Assembly (NCBI GenBank): GCA_016207365.1
Contig: JACQPU010000057.1
Coordinates: 1-5,625, forward strand
DNA from: Ignavibacteriales bacterium
GTDB lineage: Bacteria; Bacteroidota; Ignavibacteria; UBA10030
DNA: 5,625 bases
Direction of reading: 5' to 3'
Of the stretch, positions 1-5,625 are shown in pieces. The translations under genes were made by a program, and so were the position numbers. The notes beneath the pieces were generated by a model that did not search any database, had not been told where the DNA came from, and saw only the letters and a program-made list of their open reading frames with translations. The first letter of the stretch is position 1; each line of letters begins with the position of its first letter.

Positions 1-735
1 CGCCTGGGCCACGCTCTCCTTCAGCTCGATCGTCCCGTCAGTGGGACCCGCCCAAAACAGGAAGAATGTGTCCACCACCAGGGACAGTTTGGAGAGGCTG
101 ACTGCCCTCGCCTGGGAGGTGGTAAAGGACCTCTTGAGGCGCTCATAACTCTGCAGGATGTCAATATCGAACAAGACAATCAAAGTTGTGGCAAAGAGTC
201 CGACCAACACCACATACGTTCCAAACAGGCCAATAAGCTTCACAAGAACACTGGCAAGGAAGTCGCCCCCAACGCCGCTCCATTCGCCGGGAAGTATCGG
301 TACATCGCCGGTCAGACGAATCGTGCCGCAGAGAGCCGAGAAGAGGATCGCAAGAATCAGGGTGTAGTTGGTGACGATGAGAAGGGGGCGAATGTCTCTG
401 CGCCGAAGCAGAGCCAATGACCAGAGAAGTCCGAGGACGGGAAGCAGAATGACGGCGTAGCCGATAGTGGAGTTGATGAGGAGATTGGAAATCAGCGCGC
501 CGAGGAGACCCAGAACATTGTCTGGCTGCCGGGCCTTCGCCTGGATGACCTCGTCGTTCGTGAAGACCTTCCAGAGATCCACGAATCTGATTTCACCCGT
601 TGCCTGATCTCCGACACTGTACGACAGGAGACTGATCAACAGCAAGAATGAAATGAGAACACCGGCGAAGCTTGCGAGCTGGCTGCGGGGGGTGTTCTTT
701 TTCTTTGGCGACAACACGGCTCTTACGTCGTCCAT
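1..735 (-). CDS. ftsK: DNA translocase FtsK, N-terminal membrane domain (partial, 3' end outside window)
   Basis: FtsK is a septum-anchored DNA pump that clears and sorts chromosome termini at division. Only the first 245 codons are visible and the frame stays open to the window edge, so the ATPase motor and DNA-reading gamma domain would lie beyond it. The visible part fits the four-helix FtsK membrane domain: a short basic N-terminus (KKK at 11-13), a first membrane helix at about 22-40 ending in LLSYS, a hydrophobic hairpin at about 74-110 followed by RRR, a third helix at about 117-136, then a GGDFLASVLVKLIGLFGTY-type segment leading into a fourth helix at about 165-190. This glycine-framed last segment is typical of the family. 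The ATG was chosen because a strong AGGAGG lies 7 nt upstream. The gene follows comB by 24 nt. The call rests on the membrane domain alone, since no Walker motifs are in view. Confidence 0.85.
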   Translation of the reverse strand, partial: MDDVRAVLSPKKKNTPRSQLASFAGVLISFLLLISLLSYSVGDQATGEIRFVDLWKVFTNDEVIQAKARQPDNVLGLLGALISNLLINSTIGYAVILLPVLGLLWSLALLRRRDIRPLLIVTNYTLILAILFSALCGTIRLTGDVPILPGEWSGVGGDFLASVLVKLIGLFGTYVVLVGLFATTLIVLFDIDILQSYERLKRSFTTSQARAVSLSKLSLVVDTFFLFWAGPTDGTIELKESVAQA

Positions 736-740
736 GATTG

Positions 741-748
741 TCCCTCCT
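741..748 (-). promoter_or_regulatory. Shine-Dalgarno site of ftsK
   Basis: On the minus strand AGGAGGGA sits in the 24-nt gap between comB and ftsK, 7 nt before the ATG at 735. It is the best ribosome binding site in the window and fixes the ftsK start. The other genes of the cluster have weaker sites. Confidence 0.8.
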
Positions 749-759
749 TCAAGAATGAA

Positions 760-1524
760 TCAAACGGCTGATTCTGCATCAACCGCGTCTTTCCGCACTT
801 TGATCACGGTACCGCTCAGAACCGGAACAATCGGGATGAAATCGATTTCGGAACAGAGGTCGATATCCTTGGAAAAACCGATTTCCATGAGATACTTGCC
901 GTGATCCGTGTTCTTCAGCATTTTTTTCACAGAGCGGCCGAAACTTTTATAGAGGCTGAGGGCCGCAAGGGAGGCATCTGTTAATTCCACCGGGCCACCG
1001 TCCTGATCTTTCTGTAACGCATGGATGATCATGCCTGCGCAGACGCTGTCCTCAAGACTGAATCCTCCCACCCCCGGCGGCCGTCCGGCACAGAGAAGCA
1101 AAACATCCGAGTTTAGCCCCCTGATGTACTCCACAACGGACGACATGTTTACAAACGCTCCAACCGCCATGCTGCGGGCATACCGGCACTTTGCCATCGC
1201 AACAGACCCATTTGTTGTGCAGAAGATGATGGATTTTCCCCGAACCATGAGCTCCGTGTATTCAAGCGGAGAGTTACCAAGATTGAAACCCTGAATCATT
1301 TTGCCGTTCCGCTCACCGCCGCGTAACGTCACGTCACCAAACAAACTTCCGGAGACCTTGACAGCCGATTCGACGCTCGCGACCGGGATTACCTCCCGGG
1401 CCCCGTTTTGCAGGGCCGCAATCACGGTCGTGCTCGACCGAAGAACATCGATCACAACCACGTTTCTTTCGCGCAACTGAAGTTCATCAACGTGAGATTG
1501 TGAAAAACTAAGATCGATCTTCAT
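760..1524 (-). CDS. comB: 2-phosphosulfolactate phosphatase family protein (ComB-like)
   Basis: ComB hydrolyses 2-phosphosulfolactate to sulfolactate (EC 3.1.3.71), a Mg-dependent step of coenzyme M synthesis in methanogens; homologues are widespread in bacteria that do not make coenzyme M, where the role is unclear. The 254-residue protein is full length for the family. Visible hallmarks are VVIDVLRSSTT at 23-33, the GGERNG loop at 69-74, GFNLGNSP at 79-86, TTNGS at 103-107, the LED motif at 157-159 with Cys162, and a C-terminal block with HG at 208-209, GFSKDIDLC at 216-224 and a final Asp at 228. No signal peptide or membrane segment is seen, so it is probably cytosolic. The start lies 17 nt after the gcvT stop, with only a weak AGG about 5 nt upstream. 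The family is sure; the substrate in this organism is not, as no other coenzyme M gene is in view. Confidence 0.9.
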   Translation of the reverse strand: MKIDLSFSQSHVDELQLRERNVVVIDVLRSSTTVIAALQNGAREVIPVASVESAVKVSGSLFGDVTLRGGERNGKMIQGFNLGNSPLEYTELMVRGKSIIFCTTNGSVAMAKCRYARSMAVGAFVNMSSVVEYIRGLNSDVLLLCAGRPPGVGGFSLEDSVCAGMIIHALQKDQDGGPVELTDASLAALSLYKSFGRSVKKMLKNTDHGKYLMEIGFSKDIDLCSEIDFIPIVPVLSGTVIKVRKDAVDAESAV

Positions 1525-1541
1525 GCAACCTAGCCCCCGCG

Positions 1542-2630
1542 TTATGATGGACGGATGAACGGGACTTCAACAACTGTCGCAGGTACCTCCTTGCCGCGGA
1601 TATCCACCGCGATCGTGCTGCCAGGGGCAGCCAGATTTTTTTCGACATACCCCATTCCAATGCCGCGTTGCAGAACCGGCGAGAAAGTCCCGCTCGTCAC
1701 GGTACCAACCACAAGCCCCGCATCCTTCAGCGCGAATCCGTGGCGGGCAAGATTCTTGTCGGGCAGTGTGAATCCCACAAGCTTCCTTTTCAGGCCCTCC
1801 TCATGAATCTTGACCAGCGCTTGCCTTCCTACAAAATCCCCTTTGCCAAGCTTTGTGATCCAGCCCAGACCGGCTTCAAGGGGGTTTGTCGTTTGATCAA
1901 TGTCATTTCCGTAGAGACAGTATCCCATTTCCAGCCGCAAGGTATCGCGTGCACCGAGGCCCACGGGCATGATACCAAACTGTTTTCCCGAAGCAACAAT
2001 TGCATCCCAGGCCGTGGAAGCCTTCTGCTCATCGGCTTCGAAGTACAGCTCGAATCCCAGTTCGCCTGTGTATCCCGTCCTGGAAATCATCATGAGAACG
2101 CCGGCAATGGTGCCGCGAGCAAACCTATAGTAGTCGAGTGAGCCCAGATCGATCGATGAGAGAGGCTGAAGCGTCTCGAGCGACTTCGGTCCCTGGACGG
2201 CCAGGAGCGCGGTTCGGTCGCTCGCATCTTCCAACCGCACATCCCCCTTCAGGTGGGAACGGAGCCAGTCATAATCCTTGCCAACGTTTGCCGCGTTCAC
2301 GACCAGCATAAAATAATCGCCGCAGTGATACACGAGAAGATCATCAACTATGCCGCCGTCATCGTAGAGTATGGCAGAATACTGGGCTTTACCGTTTTCC
2401 AGTTTCGCAATGTCATTGACCGTCATGCGCTGGAGAAACGCAGCTGCATCGTGCCCGCGTACCTCAACTTCTCCCATGTGCGACACATCGAAAAGCCCGG
2501 CAGCCGAGCGGACGGCAAGATGCTCCTGAACAATGCCCGCAGGATACTGCACCGGCATTTCAAATCCGGCGAATTCGATCAGCTTTGCCCCGGCCTCCCT
2601 GTGCCGTACGAAGAACGGCGTTCGCTTCAT
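1542..2630 (-). CDS. gcvT: Glycine cleavage system T protein (aminomethyltransferase)
   Basis: GcvT takes the aminomethyl group from lipoyl-GcvH and passes the one-carbon unit to tetrahydrofolate, giving 5,10-methylene-THF and ammonia (EC 2.1.2.10), in the cytosol. At 362 residues it matches the usual length. The N-terminal folate-binding half carries FAGFEMPVQYP at 20-30, GLFDVSHMGE at 45-54 and GGIVDDLLVYH at 92-102; one of the two Asp at 96-97 corresponds to the conserved catalytic Asp. SRTGYTGELGFE, GARDTLRLEMGYCLYGND and NPLEAGLGW follow in family order, and the C-terminal barrel has GTVTSGTFSPVL and ends with VPFIRP. The ATG overlaps the stop of the upstream transaldolase gene (ATGA), which suggests translational coupling; an AGGG about 10 nt upstream may also help. 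GcvH and GcvP are not in this window, so they must be elsewhere if the complete system is present. Confidence 0.97.
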   Translation of the reverse strand: MKRTPFFVRHREAGAKLIEFAGFEMPVQYPAGIVQEHLAVRSAAGLFDVSHMGEVEVRGHDAAAFLQRMTVNDIAKLENGKAQYSAILYDDGGIVDDLLVYHCGDYFMLVVNAANVGKDYDWLRSHLKGDVRLEDASDRTALLAVQGPKSLETLQPLSSIDLGSLDYYRFARGTIAGVLMMISRTGYTGELGFELYFEADEQKASTAWDAIVASGKQFGIMPVGLGARDTLRLEMGYCLYGNDIDQTTNPLEAGLGWITKLGKGDFVGRQALVKIHEEGLKRKLVGFTLPDKNLARHGFALKDAGLVVGTVTSGTFSPVLQRGIGMGYVEKNLAAPGSTIAVDIRGKEVPATVVEVPFIRPS

Positions 2631-3280
2631 TTTTTCGAACCCTGCGTCTTCTTCCAGTCTGCCAGGAAACGCTCAAGTCCTCTATCGGTCAGCGGATGCT
2701 TAATCAGCTGATCGATCACCTTGAACGGCATCGTACAGATATCAGCGCCGATCATCGCGGCGTCCACTACGTGGAGCGGATGGCGCACGCTGGCGACCAG
2801 TACCTGAGTTTCAAAGTTGTAGTTCCGATAGATTGTCACAACCTGTCTGATCAGATCCATGCCGTTGGCGCTGATATCGTCGAGACGGCCGATAAACGGG
2901 CTGATGATATAAGCGCCGGCTTTCGCCGCCATCAGGGCCTGGTTGGGCGAAAAGCACAAAGTCACATTCGTCCGAATGCCTTCCGTCTTGAGAATCCTGA
3001 CAGCCTTCAGGCCTTCTTTGATGAGCGGAATTTTCACAACGATGTTCTTGTGGATACGTGCGAGCTCGCGTCCCTCCTTGAGCATTTCCTCGCACTCCGT
3101 CGCAACCACCTCGGCACTGATATCCCCATCCACGATCGCACAGATTTCTTCCAGCAGCTTCCGAAAGTCCTTCCCTTCCTTTGCCACAAGACTGGGGTTT
3201 GTCGTAACGCCGTCCAGGATTCCGAGACTGGCGGCTTCCTTGATTTCCTCGATGCTGGCAGTATCGATAAAGAACTTCAT
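2627..3280 (-). CDS. tal: Small transaldolase of the TalC/FSA family
   Basis: This 217-residue protein belongs to the short TalC/fructose-6-phosphate aldolase family, often annotated fsa or talC. The TIM barrel shows Asp6 (MKFFIDTAS), the GVTTNPSL loop at 24-31, the Schiff-base Lys83 in VVKIP, TNVTLCFSPNQA at 104-115 and SPFIGRLDD at 127-135. Aligned by eye to E. coli FSA, the residues that separate the two activities are Glu57 (Gln59 in FSA), Phe129 (Tyr131 in FSA) and Ser127 (Ala129 in FSA). All three are the transaldolase type, so it most likely moves a dihydroxyacetone unit between sedoheptulose-7-phosphate and glyceraldehyde-3-phosphate (EC 2.2.1.2) in the non-oxidative pentose phosphate pathway. 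It starts 3 nt after the rng stop and overlaps gcvT by 4 nt, so it sits inside the operon. Family is certain; the preference for transaldolase activity is inferred. Confidence 0.94.
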   Translation of the reverse strand: MKFFIDTASIEEIKEAASLGILDGVTTNPSLVAKEGKDFRKLLEEICAIVDGDISAEVVATECEEMLKEGRELARIHKNIVVKIPLIKEGLKAVRILKTEGIRTNVTLCFSPNQALMAAKAGAYIISPFIGRLDDISANGMDLIRQVVTIYRNYNFETQVLVASVRHPLHVVDAAMIGADICTMPFKVIDQLIKHPLTDRGLERFLADWKKTQGSKK

Positions 3281-3283
3281 GGG

Positions 3284-4915
3284 TCAGCCCTTGTACTGTT
3301 CGGTAATGTCGTTTCCGGTTTTGGCCGACTGGAAACGGAATTCGTCGACAGGAATGTTCGCATCCGAAATCAACTTCACGCGCACGAAGAACTTGAACTT
3401 GATTTTCATCAGGCGCGAGATGGTACCATGCGTGAGAAATTCAGCCACGGCTGGATGGACGGTCAAAACGAGACGAAATTCACGCGACTCGGATTTAAAT
3501 CTCCTGATCCACCGTTCGATCATGTTGATGGTCGTCATCTTCGACTGTACCAGACCTGTACCGCCGCATGTCGGGCAGGCTTCGCTGAAGCTCAGGTGGA
3601 CGGCCTGGCGGATGCGCTGGCGCGTAAGCTGCATTAATCCAAACTCCGTCAGCGGAAGCACGGTGACTTTGGCCCGATCCCGACGGAGCTCTTTTTTTAC
3701 TTCATCGTAGATCTTCTTCTTGTTCTTCTCCTCTTCAAGGTCGATGAAATCGATAATGATGATTCCTCCTATGTCCCTGAGGCGAAGCTGGCGGCAGATC
3801 TCCCGAGCCGCTTCGAGGTCGGTGCGCAGCGAGTTCTGTTCCTGCTCACGTTTTGCGGCGTAGCGCCCGCTATTCACGTCGATGACGGTCATCGCTTCCG
3901 TCTTTTCGATGATGATGTACCCCCCGCTTTTCAGCCAGACTTTTTTGCTGAACAGCGTCTCGATGTCTTTCTCGACGCCGTACTTGTCAAATACCGGCTC
4001 CTTGCCCCGATACAGCTCCAGACGGCCCAGCATGTCGGGGGACGTCCATTGGACATACGCCCTGATATCCTTGTAAAGCTTCTTCTCGTCAACGATGACG
4101 CTTTCAACATTATCGGAAAAGAGGTCGCGAATGACGCTTGAGGTTGTATTCATGTCTTTGTATACAAGGGCCGGTGCCTGCTCTGTCTTGACGACTTTTT
4201 CAATATTTCGCCAGATCTTGACGAGCTCGTCCAGGTCCTGCCTGATGAGTTCCTCGCTCTTCGACTCGGCAACCGTTCGGATGATCGCCCCGAATCCCTC
4301 GGGGATGATGGAGCGGACAAACCTCCGGAGCCTTCGCCGCTCTTTGAAGTTGTTCATTTTTTTCGACACACCGACCTTGCCGTCGAAGGGAAGGAGGACG
4401 AGAAATCTTCCCGGGAGGGAAATTTCCGACGTTACCCTGACTCCCTTTTTGCCAACGGGCTCTTTGGTGATCTGAACAAGGATTTCCTGACCGCGTTCGA
4501 GATTGACCTCGCGTCGTTTCCGCTCTTCGGGATGCCTTGCCGATGAAACCGGGGCTTCGGCGACTGCCTGTGTCGAGGTAGATGTTCCGCCGTTCGATGG
4601 CCCTGCTGCGGACGCTCCGGACTGGCCCATGACGACGGGTTCTTCATCGTCGTCATCGTCATCAAACAGGGCGTTGTATTCGTTGAGGGATTCTCCGATG
4701 TCGGAGAAATGGAGAAAGGCGTCCTGCTGGAGGCCGACGTTGATGAAGGCTGCACGGATGCCCGGCATGACCTTCGCGACCTTCCCGAGGTAGATATCCC
4801 CCACCATACGCTCTTTGCCCGGCGTTTCGACAAAGAGTTCGGCCAGACGGCCGTCTTCAAGAATGGCGATACGGTGTTCGCTCGCCGTGGAGTTGATAAC
4901 AATGTCTTTTTTCAT
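3284..4915 (-). CDS. rng: Ribonuclease G/E family endoribonuclease
   Basis: RNase G/E is a 5'-end-sensing endoribonuclease that matures rRNA and starts mRNA decay. The 543-residue protein has the catalytic half of the family and no long RNase E-type C-terminal scaffold, so RNase G is the better name. An S1 domain begins near 37 (GDIYLGKVAKVMPGIRAAFI, then DAFLHFSDIG) and is split by an insertion at about 83-137 before resuming with GQEILVQITKEP. The DNase I-like part has IDVNSGR with Asp346 and IIIIDFIDL with Asp389, matching the two metal-binding Asp of E. coli RNase E (303 and 346). CPTCGGTG gives Cys447 and Cys450, the Zn-link pair that joins subunits. The insertion has an acidic run (six Asp, two Glu at 85-92) and a Ser/Thr/Ala/Gly-rich linker. 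The ATG gives the family's usual N-terminus (MKKDIVINST), although its ribosome site is weak: GAGGTGG lies about 13 nt upstream. Confidence 0.96.
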   Translation of the reverse strand: MKKDIVINSTASEHRIAILEDGRLAELFVETPGKERMVGDIYLGKVAKVMPGIRAAFINVGLQQDAFLHFSDIGESLNEYNALFDDDDDDEEPVVMGQSGASAAGPSNGGTSTSTQAVAEAPVSSARHPEERKRREVNLERGQEILVQITKEPVGKKGVRVTSEISLPGRFLVLLPFDGKVGVSKKMNNFKERRRLRRFVRSIIPEGFGAIIRTVAESKSEELIRQDLDELVKIWRNIEKVVKTEQAPALVYKDMNTTSSVIRDLFSDNVESVIVDEKKLYKDIRAYVQWTSPDMLGRLELYRGKEPVFDKYGVEKDIETLFSKKVWLKSGGYIIIEKTEAMTVIDVNSGRYAAKREQEQNSLRTDLEAAREICRQLRLRDIGGIIIIDFIDLEEEKNKKKIYDEVKKELRRDRAKVTVLPLTEFGLMQLTRQRIRQAVHLSFSEACPTCGGTGLVQSKMTTINMIERWIRRFKSESREFRLVLTVHPAVAEFLTHGTISRLMKIKFKFFVRVKLISDANIPVDEFRFQSAKTGNDITEQYKG

Positions 4916-5220
4916 AGGGACACACGTTCCACCTCAGCCTCTGGCGTTGGGCATACCTGGGCAGGAATCCGGGTCGAAGCGGAAGGTGGCCCTCAACAGT
5001 TGCGGCGACAGCCGCCTGTGCAATGGGCAACAATCGTTGTGTAAGCGCTTCCGATCGAGTCGGATACTGCGCACAGGGACTTCCAAAGAAGATCCCAGGC
5101 GCAGGACTTTCGGTGAATCCTACAATCATCATGAATTGGTGAGTGAAAGTATCCGTCGATCGCAGAGCGTCGTACGGACTTGAACCAGCCGGCGGATCGA
5201 ATCCTGGCGCTGCATCGGCT
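4916..5220. other. Stretch between rng and ffs with no recognised gene
   Basis: About 305 bases separate the rng start from the SRP RNA terminator. On the minus strand an open frame of 91 codons starts at 5132 and runs into the rng start in another frame, and one of 86 codons ends at 4993. Neither product resembles a family I know and neither has a good ribosome site, so I do not call them genes. I could not pick out a convincing promoter for rng. The stretch may simply be the rng leader, or the remains of a lost gene. Confidence 0.5.
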
Positions 5221-5239
5221 GAAAAACAAAGAGGTCAAG
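5221..5239 (-). terminator. Likely intrinsic terminator at the 3' end of SRP RNA
   Basis: On the minus strand the closing helix of the SRP RNA ends in CTTGACCTC and is followed at once by a T-rich run (TTTGTTTTTC). The long RNA hairpin with this U-rich tail should stop transcription, which would separate ffs from rng. The tail is broken by a G, so read-through into the rng leader is possible. Confidence 0.5.
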
Positions 5240-5332
5240 CTTCCCTGCGTCACACAAATCTCTTTGCCGACCGTTGCTTCCTTCCGGACCTGGCGGGGTT
5301 AAGCAACGATTTGCTGCACAGGACTTGACCTC
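5231..5332 (-). ncRNA. ffs: Signal recognition particle RNA, small bacterial type (4.5S)
   Basis: This RNA binds Ffh (SRP54) and FtsY to target nascent membrane proteins to the translocon. The minus strand carries the nearly invariant domain IV core, CCAGGTCCGGAAGGAAGCA: stem TCC/GGA, GGAA tetraloop (at 5282-5285), and symmetric loop CAGG/AGCA as in E. coli 4.5S RNA. The ends pair as a perfect 9-bp helix, GAGGTCAAG at 5324-5332 with CTTGACCTC at 5231-5239, and more pairing lies inside (for example GCAAAT with ATTTGT). The resulting hairpin of about 102 nt has no room for an Alu domain, so it is the short form. Ends are set from the closing helix and could be off by a few bases. I could not pick out a convincing promoter upstream. 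Confidence 0.95.
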
Positions 5333-5382
5333 AAACCGTGAAGAAAAAATCAAAAGAATCCTCTGAAAATCGTTATGTCCAT

Positions 5383-5465
5383 ATTGGTTATTTGTTATGA
5401 GTTATTTGGAATAAGGCTGCGCACAACAGCTGCCTGATACCCAATAGCCATTAACCGATAACCAT
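5383..5465. repeat. Imperfect inverted repeat between ffs and tRNA-Ala
   Basis: The arm at 5383-5409 (starting ATTGGTTATTTGTTATGAG) and the arm at 5440-5465 (CCCAATAGCC... ending GATAACCAT) are imperfect reverse complements, about 26 nt each with several mismatches and about 30 nt between them. The spacer holds a smaller pairing, GCTG at 5416-5419 with CAGC at 5427-5430. The arms are AT-rich and partly low-complexity (TTAT/ATAA), which weakens the case. No T-run follows on either strand, so a classic terminator is unlikely. Confidence 0.45.
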
Positions 5466-5470
5466 GCCGC

Positions 5471-5488
5471 GTAGAGCTGATCGGGATC
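5471..5488 (-). repeat. Second copy of the tRNA-Ala 3' end
   Basis: This 18-nt stretch matches 5568-5585, which covers the last base of the T loop, the 3' half of the T stem, the acceptor strand, the discriminator and one trailing base of the tRNA-Ala gene, at 17 of 18 positions in the same orientation, 97 bp away. The match stops abruptly inside the T arm and no other tRNA parts are recognisable around it. It could be an attachment-site duplication left by a tRNA-targeting element or the remnant of a deleted tRNA copy. Confidence 0.7.
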
Positions 5489-5489
5489 T

Positions 5490-5517
5490 CCGCCTCAAAG
5501 GTGAAACCAAAGGGCGG
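5490..5517. repeat. Hairpin with CCGCC/GGCGG stem
   Basis: CCGCC at 5490-5494 pairs with GGCGG at 5513-5517; inside, GGT at 5500-5502 can pair with ACC at 5506-5508. The hexamer CAAAGG occurs twice in the loop region, at 5496 and 5508. No function is recognised. Confidence 0.45.
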
Positions 5518-5518
5518 A

Positions 5519-5549
5519 TCAGCCTCCCTAGATTGATCTACGAGGCTGA
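5519..5549. repeat. Hairpin with 8-bp TCAGCCTC/GAGGCTGA stem
   Basis: TCAGCCTC at 5519-5526 pairs perfectly with GAGGCTGA at 5542-5549. After a small internal loop (CC opposite C), TAGA at 5529-5532 pairs with TCTA at 5537-5540 around a 4-nt loop. It lies just downstream of tRNA-Ala in the direction of transcription but lacks a T-run, so it is not a standard intrinsic terminator. Confidence 0.5.
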
Positions 5550-5568
5550 GAACTCCACCTCGCCTCTG

Positions 5569-5625
5569 TGGAGCTGATCGGGATCGAACCGACGACCTCT
5601 TCGTTGCGAACGAAGCGCTCTCCCA
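5569..5625 (-). tRNA. tRNA-Ala (anticodon CGC), 5' end cut by the window edge
   Basis: The minus strand shows the D-arm remnant TGGGAGAGCG, an anticodon stem CTTCG/CGAAG with loop TTCGCAA, a variable loop AGGTC, a T arm with loop TTCGATC, and the 3' acceptor strand CAGCTCC with discriminator A at 5569. The anticodon CGC (5606-5608) reads the Ala codon GCG. The U at position 70, which would give the G3:U70 identity pair if position 3 is G, and the A discriminator both support alanine. CCA is not encoded: the bases after the discriminator are CAG. About 16 nt of the 5' end lie outside the window. Confidence 0.93.

Noticed and set aside
1668..2141. Plus-strand open frame of 157 codons
   Set aside because: Entirely antisense to gcvT, which is intact and conserved throughout.
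2585..3637. Plus-strand open frame of 350 codons
   Set aside because: It is antisense to the transaldolase gene and the ends of gcvT and rng, all with strong family motifs. Its translation has no recognisable domain.
4857..5132. Minus-strand open frame of 91 codons upstream of and overlapping the rng start
   Set aside because: No recognisable family, no good ribosome site, and its end overlaps the rng start in another frame. Probably a chance frame in GC-moderate DNA.
5165..5215. tRNA T-arm-like strings (GGTTCAAGTCC and GGATTCGATCC on the minus strand)
   Set aside because: The flanking bases do not form T stems, and no anticodon arm or acceptor stem can be fitted around either, so this is neither a tRNA nor a tmRNA end.
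4993..5253. Minus-strand open frame of 86 codons starting within the SRP RNA gene
   Set aside because: It begins inside a clear RNA gene, is Cys/Arg/Ser-rich without family resemblance, and overlaps the 91-codon frame.
5333..5400. Possible promoter of the SRP RNA gene
   Set aside because: The region is AT-rich but I found no -35/-10 pair or Bacteroidetes-type TTG/TAnnTTTG pair at proper spacing before the RNA 5' end.

Overview
The window is bacterial and almost fully coding on the minus strand. Read right to left it holds the 3' part of a tRNA-Ala gene, a structured non-coding stretch, a small SRP RNA gene (ffs), about 315 bases without a convincing gene, and then five tightly packed genes: rng (RNase G/E), a small transaldolase (tal/fsa family), gcvT (aminomethyltransferase), comB (2-phosphosulfolactate phosphatase family) and the N-terminal membrane part of ftsK, which runs off the left edge. 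All features with a strand point the same way.

The gene set (RNase G with an acidic insertion in its S1 domain, a ComB homologue outside a methanogen setting, an Alu-less SRP RNA) and the moderate GC content suggest an uncultivated member of the Bacteroidota/Chlorobi/Ignavibacteria (FCB) type. This is inference: no taxonomic marker is complete here and other phyla are possible. A clear Shine-Dalgarno site before ftsK argues against a classical Bacteroidales or Flavobacteria genome, where such sites are largely missing.

The five genes are probably one transcription unit: the gaps are 3 nt (rng-tal), a 4-nt ATGA overlap (tal-gcvT), 17 nt (gcvT-comB) and 24 nt (comB-ftsK). Their jobs differ: RNA processing, pentose phosphate metabolism, glycine cleavage, an orphan phosphatase, and chromosome segregation. 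It looks like a housekeeping superoperon, not a dedicated pathway. The active-site residues seen make the small aldolase more likely a true transaldolase than a fructose-6-phosphate aldolase.

I found no convincing new system, mobile element, CRISPR array or defence locus. The least explained part is 5341-5568, between ffs and tRNA-Ala. It holds a second copy of the tRNA 3' end (17 of 18 bases), two hairpins and a long imperfect inverted repeat. This could be the scar of tRNA-targeted integration or a decayed tRNA copy.
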